A DNA stretch of 5,193 nucleotides from Cyanobacteria bacterium UBA11370. GTDB taxonomy: Bacteria; Cyanobacteriota; Cyanobacteriia; Cyanobacteriales; Coleofasciculaceae. The first letter of the stretch is position 1, and each line of letters opens with the position of its first letter. The stretch is from positions 11,924 to 17,116 of the forward strand of contig DNGI01000134.1 of assembly GCA_003486645.1 (NCBI GenBank), written 5' to 3'. A model generated the notes under the pieces. It ran no database searches and had not been told where the DNA came from. It saw only the letters and a list, made by a program, of their open reading frames with translations. The translations under genes and the position numbers were made by a program. Shown piece after piece: positions 1-5,193 of the stretch.

Positions 1-69
1 CGGATGGGGTATCGGATGGGGTAGCGGATTTGGTAGCGGATGTAGCGGATGGGGTAGTGGATGGTTGAG
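1..69. repeat. 12-bp tandem repeat inside purH, encoding a Thr/Ser/Pro/Ala linker
   Basis: On the plus strand the unit is CGGATGGGGTAG. Copies lie at 1-12, 13-24, 25-36 (TT for GG), 37-45 (a 9-bp copy lacking three bases), 46-57 and a degenerate one at 58-69. Read on the coding strand it gives units such as TPSA, TSA, TKSA and TPSD at PurH residues about 201-220. All length changes are multiples of three, so the frame is kept. The array probably continues left of the window. The position matches the junction between the two PurH domains, where extra length should be tolerated. Confidence 0.9.
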
Positions 70-661
70 GGGGGGTTGGGTTGGATAGGTAGGTTGCGAT
101 CGCTTGGTCGTAGGTGGCGGTGTGGGAAAAGGCTTGAATGGCACAAGCTTGACGGAATTCCAGGGTTGGTTGATTCGGGTTTTGGCGCAGTTGTTCGCAG
201 TAGGTGTTATATTGGTTGGGATTGCACAAAACGGTTAGGTGAGTGTAGTTCTTGGCGGATGCTCTCAGCATGGCTGGTCCACCGATATCGATTTGTTCAA
301 TAGCCTGTGGTAAGGTGACATCGGGTCGAGCGATGGTCTGTTCAAAAGGATACAGATTCACAACCACTAAATCAATCGGACGAATGGAGTTTGCTTGCAT
401 TTCTGCGATATCTTGCTCTACGTCTCGCCGTCCTAGAATACCACCATGAACGCGGGGATGGAGGGTTTTAACTCTACCTCCTAAAATTTCCGGAAACCCT
501 GTATAGTCTGATACCTTAGTTACGGGTAATCCAGCACCTTGTAGAGTGGCAGCGGTTCCCCCACTGCTGATTAAATCAAATTCAAATTCTTCGACAAGCT
601 GACGGGCAAAGTCAATTAGCCCAGTTTTATCGGATACACTCAGTAGTGCTAAACGTGCCAT
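1..661 (-). CDS. purH: Bifunctional AICAR transformylase/IMP cyclohydrolase PurH, N-terminal part (runs off left edge)
   Basis: PurH carries out the last two steps of de novo IMP synthesis in the cytosol; the N-terminal domain closes FAICAR to IMP. Reading the minus strand from ATG at 661-659 gives 220 open codons to the window edge. Visible IMP cyclohydrolase signatures are SDKTG (10-14), ISSGGTAATL (31-40), GGRVKTLHPRVHGG (61-74), NLYPF (102-106) and IDIGGPAMLRASAKN (124-138), ending with HTATYD near 180-185. After YLSNP (191-195) the protein enters a Ser/Thr/Pro-rich linker encoded by a 12-bp repeat, where other PurH proteins pass to the transformylase domain. That domain (with its usual RYGENPHQ motif) lies outside the window. 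The start is supported by a purine-rich AGGAGAGG nine bases upstream and by the standard N-terminus MARLALLSVSDKTG. The gene is divergent from tsaD. Identification is firm; the integrity of the second domain cannot be judged. Confidence 0.96.
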   Translation of the reverse strand, partial: MARLALLSVSDKTGLIDFARQLVEEFEFDLISSGGTAATLQGAGLPVTKVSDYTGFPEILGGRVKTLHPRVHGGILGRRDVEQDIAEMQANSIRPIDLVVVNLYPFEQTIARPDVTLPQAIEQIDIGGPAMLRASAKNYTHLTVLCNPNQYNTYCEQLRQNPNQPTLEFRQACAIQAFSHTATYDQAIATYLSNPTPPQPSTTPSATSATKSATPSDTPS

Positions 662-670
662 AAGTTTGTT

Positions 671-678
671 CCTCTCCT
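671..678 (-). promoter_or_regulatory. Ribosome binding site of purH
   Basis: The minus strand reads AGGAGAGG here, nine bases before the purH ATG (661-659). This is a strong Shine-Dalgarno match at usual spacing and fixes the purH start. It contrasts with tsaD and the SWIM gene, which have no recognisable Shine-Dalgarno sequence. Confidence 0.75.
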
Positions 679-697
679 GCGATCGCACCTTATAAGG
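679..697. promoter_or_regulatory. Intergenic HIP1 site next to a TTATAA-centred palindrome, possible purH -10 region
   Basis: GCGATCGC (HIP1) occupies 679-686, followed by the perfect 10-bp palindrome CCTTATAAGG at 688-697. On the minus strand TATAAG within it would sit at a plausible distance upstream of purH for a -10 box, but I see no convincing -35 at 16-18 bp spacing. The other HIP1 sites start at 96, 862, 975, 1556, 1973, 2319, 3603 and 4954. HIP1 is a very common cyanobacterial octamer. The promoter role is inference only. Confidence 0.35.
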
Positions 698-767
698 AGC
701 ATACCTGAAAACCCCGCGTCTTCAGCCCTGATTAGGTTGATCTTCAGCGTTTTTGCGTTCATCATTA

Positions 768-802
768 AAAATCCAAAATCCAAAATCCAAAATCCAAAAT
801 CC
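768..802. repeat. Five perfect tandem copies of the heptamer AAAATCC
   Basis: Copies lie at 768-774, 775-781, 782-788, 789-795 and 796-802 without any mismatch, and the array ends one base before the tsaD ATG at 804. It resembles the short tandemly repeated repetitive (STRR) heptanucleotide sequences known from filamentous cyanobacteria. The frame through it is open from TTG at 753 (it would encode a KIQNP-type repeat), but this is a by-product of the repeat and not a conserved TsaD N-terminus. The array occupies the place of a ribosome binding site. Confidence 0.92.
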
Positions 803-803
803 A

Positions 804-1871
804 ATGGCTTGTGTATTAGCAATTGAAACCAGTTGTGATGAAACAGCAGTGGCGGTAGTGCGCGATCGCACCTGCTTGAGTAATATCGTTGCTTCTCAAA
901 TTGCTGTCCATCGCCAGTATGGGGGTGTTGTGCCCGAAGTCGCGTCTCGTTCTCATGTGGAAACGATTAATGAGGCGATCGCTCAATCCCTAATTGAAGC
1001 GCAACTGGATTGGCAGGCGATTGATGGAGTCGCCGCCACCTGTGCCCCAGGTTTGGTGGGTTCTTTGTTAGTGGGTTTAACTGCTGCTAAAACTCTTGCT
1101 GTTGTTAAGCAAAAACCCTTTTTAGGGGTTCATCATCTGGAAGGTCATATTTACGCTAGCTATTTGATTGAGCCAGAATTACAGCCGCCGTTTTTATGCT
1201 TGCTGGTTTCGGGTGGTCACACTAGCTTGATTTATGTAAAAAACTGTGGTATCTATGAGATAATAGGGGCAACTCGTGACGATGCGGCTGGTGAAGCCTT
1301 TGATAAGGTCGCACGGTTGTTGAAATTAAGTTATCCGGGTGGGCCAGTCATTGATCGGTTAGCGAAAGACGGAAATCCTCAAGCATACCCATTACCTGAA
1401 GGCAAAGTTTCTGTTCCCAGTGGCGGTTATCATCCCTACGATTCCAGTTTTAGCGGATTGAAAACAGCGGTGTTGCGTCTAGTGCAAACCTTGGAGCAAG
1501 ATAGTGTTGAACTTCCCGTCAAGGATATTGCCGCTAGCTTCCAGGAAACGGTGGCGCGATCGCTGACTAAACGTGCTGTGACTTGTGCCCTCGATTATGG
1601 ATTGAATACCATCGCGGTTGGGGGTGGGGTAGCGGCGAATAGTGGATTGAGACAGCAGCTGCAAGCAGCCGCAGCTAAACACAATTTGCGAGTCCTATTT
1701 CCTCCTCTCAAATATTGTACCGATAATGCGGCGATGATTGGTTGTGCAGCGGCAGACCATCTTAATCGAGGGCATACTTCCCCGTTAACGTTGGGAGTTC
1801 AGTCGCGCTTGCCCATTACTGACGTGATGCAGCTTTACACCTATGATTGTAGATTAAAAAGCGAGAAATGA
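804..1871 (+). CDS. tsaD: tRNA N6-adenosine threonylcarbamoyltransferase TsaD
   Basis: TsaD transfers the threonylcarbamoyl group from threonylcarbamoyl-AMP to A37 of ANN-decoding tRNAs (t6A), working with TsaB and TsaE in bacteria. The 355-aa product is of usual family length and in the Kae1/Qri7/TsaD fold. Seen in the sequence: the N-terminal IETSCDET phosphate-binding motif (7-14), [10 protein letters not shown] (42-51), the metal-binding HLEGH (111-115), VSGGHT (135-140), [19 protein letters not shown] (155-173), SFSGLKTA (215-222), [10 protein letters not shown] (271-280) and CTDNAAMIG (305-313) with the expected metal ligand Asp307. I chose ATG 804 because [14 protein letters not shown] matches the family N-terminus; the longer in-frame start at TTG 753 would add 17 residues encoded mostly by the heptamer repeat. 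There is no Shine-Dalgarno sequence. It is divergent from purH, and the next gene follows after 62 bp on the same strand. All key residues are present, so it should be active. Confidence 0.97.
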   Translation: MACVLAIETSCDETAVAVVRDRTCLSNIVASQIAVHRQYGGVVPEVASRSHVETINEAIAQSLIEAQLDWQAIDGVAATCAPGLVGSLLVGLTAAKTLAVVKQKPFLGVHHLEGHIYASYLIEPELQPPFLCLLVSGGHTSLIYVKNCGIYEIIGATRDDAAGEAFDKVARLLKLSYPGGPVIDRLAKDGNPQAYPLPEGKVSVPSGGYHPYDSSFSGLKTAVLRLVQTLEQDSVELPVKDIAASFQETVARSLTKRAVTCALDYGLNTIAVGGGVAANSGLRQQLQAAAAKHNLRVLFPPLKYCTDNAAMIGCAAADHLNRGHTSPLTLGVQSRLPITDVMQLYTYDCRLKSEK

Positions 1872-1933
1872 TTGCACCTCATGAGTATGAGAACTGCTAT
1901 AAATAACTAACAACAAACAACTAAACAACCACT

Positions 1934-2362
1934 ATGAACAATCTAGGCAAGAAAAGATTAGAAGCAATTTGGGCGATCGCAAGTTATGCGATTGGTGGAA
2001 GTACGCTAGCAGCAACTCCAACCCCTGGTGGAGAAGTTCCCAAACAGATTGTACTGACCGCTTCGGATATTCTGATGTACTCGAAAATCTGGAAGATTTA
2101 TTTTGAAGAAGATTTATCCAACAAAGAAGTTCTGGAAATGTTGAAAGAACTAGGCTTAATCGCAGTAGCAGCAGCGGGAACGGCTTATATTGTTGCTCAA
2201 AGCAGTACCTTAATAGTGCGTGAAATTAAAAACTGGATTGGTCCAGTCGGATGGGGGATGGTAGCGATTATTACTGGATCACTAACAGGTATATTTGGTA
2301 CAGCATGGGCAATCTATTGCGATCGCCGTTATGCTGAACTCGATTCTGATACGGCTGGCTAA
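1934..2362 (+). CDS. Small hydrophobic protein resembling the DUF697/YcjF-type membrane domain
   Basis: I do not recognise this 142-aa protein with certainty. Visible features are a hydrophobic N-terminal stretch (about 12-27, IWAIASYAIGGSTLAA) followed by a Pro/Gly-rich turn; an LTASDILMYSKIWKIYFEEDLS segment at 41-62; a Gly/Ala-rich hydrophobic stretch (about 75-93); a WIGPVGWG turn (101-108); and a second hydrophobic helix (about 109-128) ending in a charged CDRRY tail. The order 'iyg-like helix, ls...ell..lg, Ala/Gly-rich hydrophobic helix, P-G-W-G turn, hydrophobic helix' recalls the C-terminal DUF697 membrane domain that in other proteins is fused to Era-like GTPases, but no GTPase motif is present here. 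The N-terminal hydrophobic part could instead be a signal peptide with a possible cut after LAA (25-27). It likely sits in a membrane with two or three segments. No clear Shine-Dalgarno sequence: the 28 bases before the ATG contain no G. It has two HIP1 sites (1973, 2319), so it looks native. The lipase follows after 114 bp. Confidence 0.75.
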   Translation: MNNLGKKRLEAIWAIASYAIGGSTLAATPTPGGEVPKQIVLTASDILMYSKIWKIYFEEDLSNKEVLEMLKELGLIAVAAAGTAYIVAQSSTLIVREIKNWIGPVGWGMVAIITGSLTGIFGTAWAIYCDRRYAELDSDTAG

Positions 2363-2460
2363 TATCAAGTTATTTATATAAAGTTTTGTTTTAAAATTTT
2401 CCATTTTCTACTAAATATGATCAAAAAGAATATCTTCATCAAAAACTACGAATAATTAAC

Positions 2461-2464
2461 GGAG
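2461..2464 (+). promoter_or_regulatory. Probable ribosome binding site of the lipase gene
   Basis: GGAG lies 12 bases before the ATG at 2477, slightly farther than usual. It is the only purine-rich match in the otherwise AT-rich 114-bp gap (2363-2476), which shows no convincing terminator. It supports the choice of ATG 2477. Confidence 0.5.
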
Positions 2465-2476
2465 TTCAGCAATACT

Positions 2477-3526
2477 ATGGCATACACTCCTAAATATTTT
2501 AGAGGATGGCACAACATCCAATTTCCAACAAGTAGTCAAGATAACGAGCCTAAATACGATCCCAAAATAGCTTGGTGGCTAGCCCAATGTTCCCAACTCA
2601 GCTATGAAAATAAAATTACCGTTGCGACAGAACTTCGGGCGGCTAATTTTACTCACGTTGTCTTTTTTGATAATGAAGGAACCCAGGCTTTTCTGGCTGT
2701 ACATCCCGGTGTATCAGGAGGAGAAAAATTTGCCGTTCTTGCCTTTCGAGGGACAGAACAAGATTCAATAGATATCTTAACAGATATCAACTTTGTTACA
2801 CGATTATTTCCCGATGAAAATCTTGTAGAAGAACCAACCCAAGAGCCAGAAGCGTTGCAAAAAGAGTCTAATAAAAATAAAAAAGATGAAGACAATAAAA
2901 AATTATATGCTCATGGCGGTTTCTTAAAAGGTGTTCTCAATGTTTGGGGTTGTGCTTTACGGCAGGAAATAAAAGATATTTATCCTAATGTTAGTTCTGA
3001 TTGGAAAGGCGCTCCAGGTTTAAGTAATGCCATTTGTGAGCTAGGGTTAGATACTCCCCTGTACTTTACGGGTCATAGTTTGGGTGGTGCATTAGCCACC
3101 TTAGCCGCTTATAAAGCCCTAGTCTATAAATCGAATGTAAAAATTAATGCACTTTATACATTTGGTTCACCGAGAACAGCTCAACGTCCTCTTGCTAAAG
3201 CGATTAATAAAGAACTTTCAGGAAAACTTTATCGAGTTGTTAATTATATCGATGTAGTACCCCGACTTCCTCCCAGAATTCCTGTGATTCTGGCTTTCCG
3301 TCATATTGAAAAACTCATTTATTTCAATAAAAATCGGGAACCGCAAGAATTATCACAACCTGGTATTTTATTAAGTGATGTTAGTGTTCTGCTCTTAGCG
3401 ATTTTAGAGGTAGCGTTGTCTTGGCTGTCTTTTAAAAAGTATGTTCCTCAAACTATTCAGAAACATATGATTACTGAATACATCAAAGATATAGAACATG
3501 AAATTGGGTTAAAAGGTACAAATTAA
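2477..3526 (+). CDS. Class 3 (Lipase_3) alpha/beta-hydrolase lipase
   Basis: The 349-aa product is a predicted triacylglycerol or phospholipid esterase. Seen in the sequence: an N-terminal region typical of the family (AWWLAQCSQLSYE, 32-44), the oxyanion-side motif AFRGTE (89-94), an H-GGF motif (146-149), the nucleophile elbow GHSLGG (199-204) with Ser201, then YTFGSPRTA (227-235) and VVNYIDVVPRLPP (254-266) with Asp259 as the likely acid. His330 in KHMITEYIKDI (329-339) is the best candidate for the catalytic His. An insertion of about 30 very charged residues (115-143, Glu/Lys/Asn-rich) separates the FRGT strand from the HGGF segment. A hydrophobic stretch at about 297-316 (LLSDVSVLLLAILEVALSWL) may bind membranes. 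There is no signal peptide, so the enzyme is probably cytosolic or peripheral. The substrate is not readable from sequence. The gene is AT-rich compared with tsaD and lacks HIP1, which could mean acquisition by transfer. Family assignment is firm, the biological role unknown. Confidence 0.93.
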   Translation: MAYTPKYFRGWHNIQFPTSSQDNEPKYDPKIAWWLAQCSQLSYENKITVATELRAANFTHVVFFDNEGTQAFLAVHPGVSGGEKFAVLAFRGTEQDSIDILTDINFVTRLFPDENLVEEPTQEPEALQKESNKNKKDEDNKKLYAHGGFLKGVLNVWGCALRQEIKDIYPNVSSDWKGAPGLSNAICELGLDTPLYFTGHSLGGALATLAAYKALVYKSNVKINALYTFGSPRTAQRPLAKAINKELSGKLYRVVNYIDVVPRLPPRIPVILAFRHIEKLIYFNKNREPQELSQPGILLSDVSVLLLAILEVALSWLSFKKYVPQTIQKHMITEYIKDIEHEIGLKGTN

Positions 3527-3599
3527 GTTCAGTCATTTTTGGATTCAGAGCAACTGGGTACTGCGATATAACAAAAAAGTAACTCTGTGAAATCAACAG

Positions 3600-4913
3600 A
3601 TGGCGATCGCCTGGACAACGGAAGAAATTTTAGCCTTAGCACCGGATGCCAATTCTGCCAAGAATGGTCAAGCTTTGGCAACTTCACGCAAATGGCAGGG
3701 ACTGGGAACCAACGAGGAAGTCGTTTGGGGTGAGTGTCAAGGAAGTGGTAGCAAGCCTTATCAAACTCAGATTGATTTGATAGAAACTGCCTTTAAATGT
3801 AGCTGTCCTAGCCGCAAATTCCCGTGTAAACATGGGCTAGCTCTATTATTATTGTTAGTTAATCAGTCGGATACTTTTACTCAAAATCAAACTCCTGCTT
3901 GGGTAACGGATTGGATTAACTCCCGCCGTCAAAAACAGGCGAAGAAGGCAGAATCGGGCAAAGTTGTTGATCCGGTTGCTCAAGCAAAACGTGCGGCAAA
4001 ACGAGAGGCAAATGTTACGGCTGGGGTGCAAGAATTAGACTATTGGTTGCGGGATTTAGTGCGTCAGGGAGTAGCAATATTACCCGGAAAAGATTATAGT
4101 TTTTGGGATACAATCGCCGCTAGAATGGTTGATGCTCAAGCACGTTTGTTAGCGCGTCAATTACGGCAGATGAGCAGCATTCCCCACACGGGTTTTAGTT
4201 GGCAAGAACGTTTATTGGTACGGTTGGGGCGTTTGCATTTGTTGATTGAAGGGTTCAAACGTTTAGAAACTCTCGCTTTTCCTACCCAAGCTGATATTTT
4301 AACTCGCATTGATTGGGAGTTTGATAAACAGCTATCCGGTGAAATGAACGTGCGAGATCGCTGGCTAATTCTCGGACAGCATATTGAAGAAATTGATGGA
4401 GAAAAGGATTTGCTTGAACAACGCACGTGGTTGTGGGGAAGTGAAAGCAAGCAAGCTGCCTTAATTTTAAATTCTACTCACATCAGCCAACCCCCTGACC
4501 AAAGCCTTGTACCAGGTACAAGTTTGGATGCAGAGTTAGTTTTCTATCCTAGTGCTTATCCGTTACGAGCATTTATTAAAGTACGCCATACCCCACCTAC
4601 GCCTTTCTATGAAATGCCTGGAGACGAAAGAATTATTACTGCCTTTACTAAATACACAAAAGCCTTAGCATGCCAACCCTGGCTCGAACAATTTCCCCTA
4701 ATACTAAAAGCAGTTATTCCTCAGCGTTACAACAATAGCTGGGTATTGTGTGATTCAACTCATCATTTATTACCCCTCAGTCCCAATTTTACCCAAGGCT
4801 GGCAGTTATTAGCTCTTAGTGGTGGACATCCTTTAGCAGTATTTGGAGAATGGAATGGTAGGGATTTTCTCCCTTTAAGTTCCCTCACTCAAACTCAATT
4901 TATTTGCTTCTAG
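3600..4913 (+). CDS. SWIM zinc-finger protein
   Basis: The 437-aa product has a SWIM zinc-binding motif, C67-x-C69-x6-C76-x-H78 (CSCPSRKFPCKH), preceded by family-typical segments LALAPDANSAKNGQALA (11-27), WQGLG (32-36) and WGECQGSGSKPYQ (43-55). SWIM domains bind Zn and act in DNA or protein binding. A basic, Ala/Lys-rich linker (108-137) leads to a conserved helical part with ELDYWLRDLVRQGVA (145-159) and AARMVDAQARLLARQLR (173-189). The C-terminal domain (about 285-430) ends with LLALSGGHPLAVFGEWNG (403-420) and looks complete. This bacterial type is often encoded beside a DUF5691 protein, a MoxR-type AAA ATPase and VWA-domain proteins in cyanobacteria and actinobacteria (known of the family, from memory). 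None of those is visible here. The ATG at 3600 has no Shine-Dalgarno sequence, and a HIP1 site (3603-3610) overlaps codons 2-4. The 73-bp gap after the lipase holds no clear terminator; TATAAC at 3567-3572 could be a -10 box but lacks a good -35. Confidence 0.92.
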   Translation: MAIAWTTEEILALAPDANSAKNGQALATSRKWQGLGTNEEVVWGECQGSGSKPYQTQIDLIETAFKCSCPSRKFPCKHGLALLLLLVNQSDTFTQNQTPAWVTDWINSRRQKQAKKAESGKVVDPVAQAKRAAKREANVTAGVQELDYWLRDLVRQGVAILPGKDYSFWDTIAARMVDAQARLLARQLRQMSSIPHTGFSWQERLLVRLGRLHLLIEGFKRLETLAFPTQADILTRIDWEFDKQLSGEMNVRDRWLILGQHIEEIDGEKDLLEQRTWLWGSESKQAALILNSTHISQPPDQSLVPGTSLDAELVFYPSAYPLRAFIKVRHTPPTPFYEMPGDERIITAFTKYTKALACQPWLEQFPLILKAVIPQRYNNSWVLCDSTHHLLPLSPNFTQGWQLLALSGGHPLAVFGEWNGRDFLPLSSLTQTQFICF

Positions 4914-4919
4914 TAATTG

Positions 4920-4979
4920 CTAAATTTCCGCTCGCTTTTGTTGGAGTAAGTAGGCGATCGCTTTCATCATTCTCCAACC
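4920..4979 (-). pseudogene. Possible C-terminal remnant of a leftward gene beside the MITE
   Basis: The minus strand from 4979 to the TAG at 4922-4920 reads GWRMMKAIAYLLQQKRAEI, which looks like a protein C-terminus and contains a HIP1 site (4954-4961). Just upstream, a TAG at 4982-4980 closes the frame, three bases before the MITE begins at 4985. Either the insertion cut off the end of a gene, or this is a chance or very short reading frame (16 codons from ATG 4970-4968, with GGAG directly before it). It would be convergent with the SWIM gene, seven bases from its stop. I cannot name a family. Confidence 0.3.
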
Positions 4980-4984
4980 CTAAA

Positions 4985-5001
4985 TAGGGCTTGCTGAATA
5001 A
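4985..5001 (+). repeat. Left terminal inverted repeat of the MITE
   Basis: Seventeen bases identical to the reverse complement of 5177-5193; the match stops at 5002. Outside it lies AACCCTAAA. Confidence 0.9.
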
Positions 5002-5025
5002 GTTTTTTGGTGAGGTTTCAAAAAG

Positions 5026-5048
5026 GCAGGGGGGCAGGGGGCAGGGGG
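5026..5048 (+). repeat. G-rich GCAGGGG repeats inside the MITE
   Basis: Three near-identical units with GCAGGGG cores start at 5026, 5034 and 5041, giving G runs of 6, 5 and 5 separated by CA. Only three long runs are present, one short of the four needed for a standard intramolecular G-quadruplex. G-rich repeats of this kind occur between genes in many cyanobacteria. Confidence 0.8.
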
Positions 5049-5081
5049 AAAATCCGAGATCATTTTTTGGCTCAGTTTCCT

Positions 5082-5129
5082 AAAAGTGCAAGGATTTTGA
5101 GCTAGGGTAGTTCAGAATCCGGCACTTTT
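5082..5129. repeat. Central hairpin of the MITE
   Basis: AAAAGTGC (5082-5089) pairs with GCACTTTT (5122-5129), and GGATTTTGA (5092-5100) pairs with TCAGAATCC (5112-5120) with one G-T pair. The arms differ only by a small internal bulge (5090-5091 against 5121). The loop is 5101-5111. Pairing continues imperfectly outward. No T-run follows in a terminator position, so it reads as foldback structure and not as a terminator. Confidence 0.8.
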
Positions 5130-5176
5130 TTGAACTCAAAAAAGCCTGAAACCCTTATTTGTTAATGCTTTCGCTG

Positions 5177-5193
5177 TTATTCAGCAAGCCCTA
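5177..5193 (-). repeat. Right terminal inverted repeat of the MITE
   Basis: Exact reverse complement of 4985-5001. It ends on the last base of the window. Confidence 0.9.

Larger units (their letters stand above)
4985..5193. mobile_element. 209-bp MITE-like element with 17-bp perfect terminal inverted repeats
   Basis: TAGGGCTTGCTGAATAA at 4985-5001 is the exact reverse complement of 5177-5193. A further pair, GGTTTCA (5014-5020) and TGAAACC (5147-5153), and a large central hairpin (5082-5129) mean most of the element can fold on itself. It has no open reading frame long enough for a transposase, so it is best read as a non-autonomous element. Because both outer ends carry TA, a TA target duplication (as for IS630/Tc1-type elements) with 15-bp inverted repeats is possible, but TA is its own reverse complement and cannot be told apart from the repeat itself. 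The window ends at the last base, so the target duplication cannot be checked. Family assignment is open. Confidence 0.85.

Noticed and set aside
61..449. Plus-strand open frames at 61-303 and 252-449
   Set aside because: They lie opposite purH, whose minus-strand reading shows clear family motifs throughout. The plus-strand products are Trp/Gly/Arg-rich or have no recognisable pattern.
705..725. CTGAA...TTCAG inverted repeat as a terminator
   Set aside because: Only 5-bp arms with an 11-base loop, and no T-run follows.
768..802. CRISPR-like or iteron-like reading of the AAAATCC array
   Set aside because: Units are 7 bp without spacers and there are no cas or replication genes; an STRR-type repeat explains it.
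753..803. Upstream TTG start that adds 17 residues to TsaD
   Set aside because: The extension is mostly the translated heptamer repeat; ATG 804 gives the family N-terminus.
1479..1682. Minus-strand open frame inside tsaD
   Set aside because: Antisense shadow of a conserved TsaD region, with no start signal or recognisable motif.
1872..1903. Promoter for the DUF697-like gene: TTGCAC (1872-1877) and TATAAA (1898-1903)
   Set aside because: The -10 match is fair but the spacer is 20 bp, too long for a confident call; it remains possible.
2771..2788. Two GATATC copies six bases apart in the lipase gene
   Set aside because: Short palindromes within coding sequence that encode normal residues; likely chance in AT-rich DNA.
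2653..2895. Minus-strand open frame inside the lipase gene
   Set aside because: Antisense to the FRGT region and the charged insertion of the lipase; Ser-rich composition results from the A-rich sense strand.
4157..4450. Minus-strand open frame inside the SWIM gene
   Set aside because: Antisense to conserved helical coding sequence, with no recognisable features.

Overview
The window looks like chromosomal DNA from a cyanobacterium, probably a filamentous or colonial one. The main sign is nine copies of the octamer GCGATCGC (HIP1) in about 5.2 kb. The protein families, a heptanucleotide tandem repeat and a small palindromic element at the right edge fit the same picture.

Left part (1-803): the first 220 codons of purH run leftward off the window. 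They cover the IMP cyclohydrolase half of the protein and then enter a Ser/Thr/Pro-rich linker encoded by a 12-bp tandem repeat. A 142-bp gap separates purH from the divergent tsaD. It holds the purH ribosome binding site, a HIP1 site, an 8-bp direct repeat and five perfect copies of AAAATCC that end one base before the tsaD start codon.

Middle part (804-3526): tsaD (tRNA t6A modification) is complete. It is followed on the same strand by a 142-aa hydrophobic protein whose arrangement resembles the DUF697/YcjF-type membrane domain, and then by a class 3 (alpha/beta hydrolase) lipase with the GHSLGG nucleophile elbow. The lipase gene is visibly AT-rich and has no HIP1 site.

Right part (3527-5193): a 437-aa SWIM zinc-finger protein is complete. 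It belongs to the bacterial type often encoded beside MoxR ATPase and VWA-domain genes, but no such partner is in the window. After a 71-bp stretch that may hold the C-terminal remnant of a leftward gene, the window ends with a 209-bp MITE-like element that has perfect 17-bp terminal inverted repeats and a strong internal hairpin. The window stops exactly at the element's outer end.

How they fit together: purH and tsaD are housekeeping genes and share only a divergent intergenic region. The four rightward genes are separated by 62, 114 and 73 bp and show no strong terminators, so co-transcription is possible but not shown. The most speculative grouping is the DUF697-like membrane protein with the cytosolic lipase. 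I found no clear evidence of a wholly new system.
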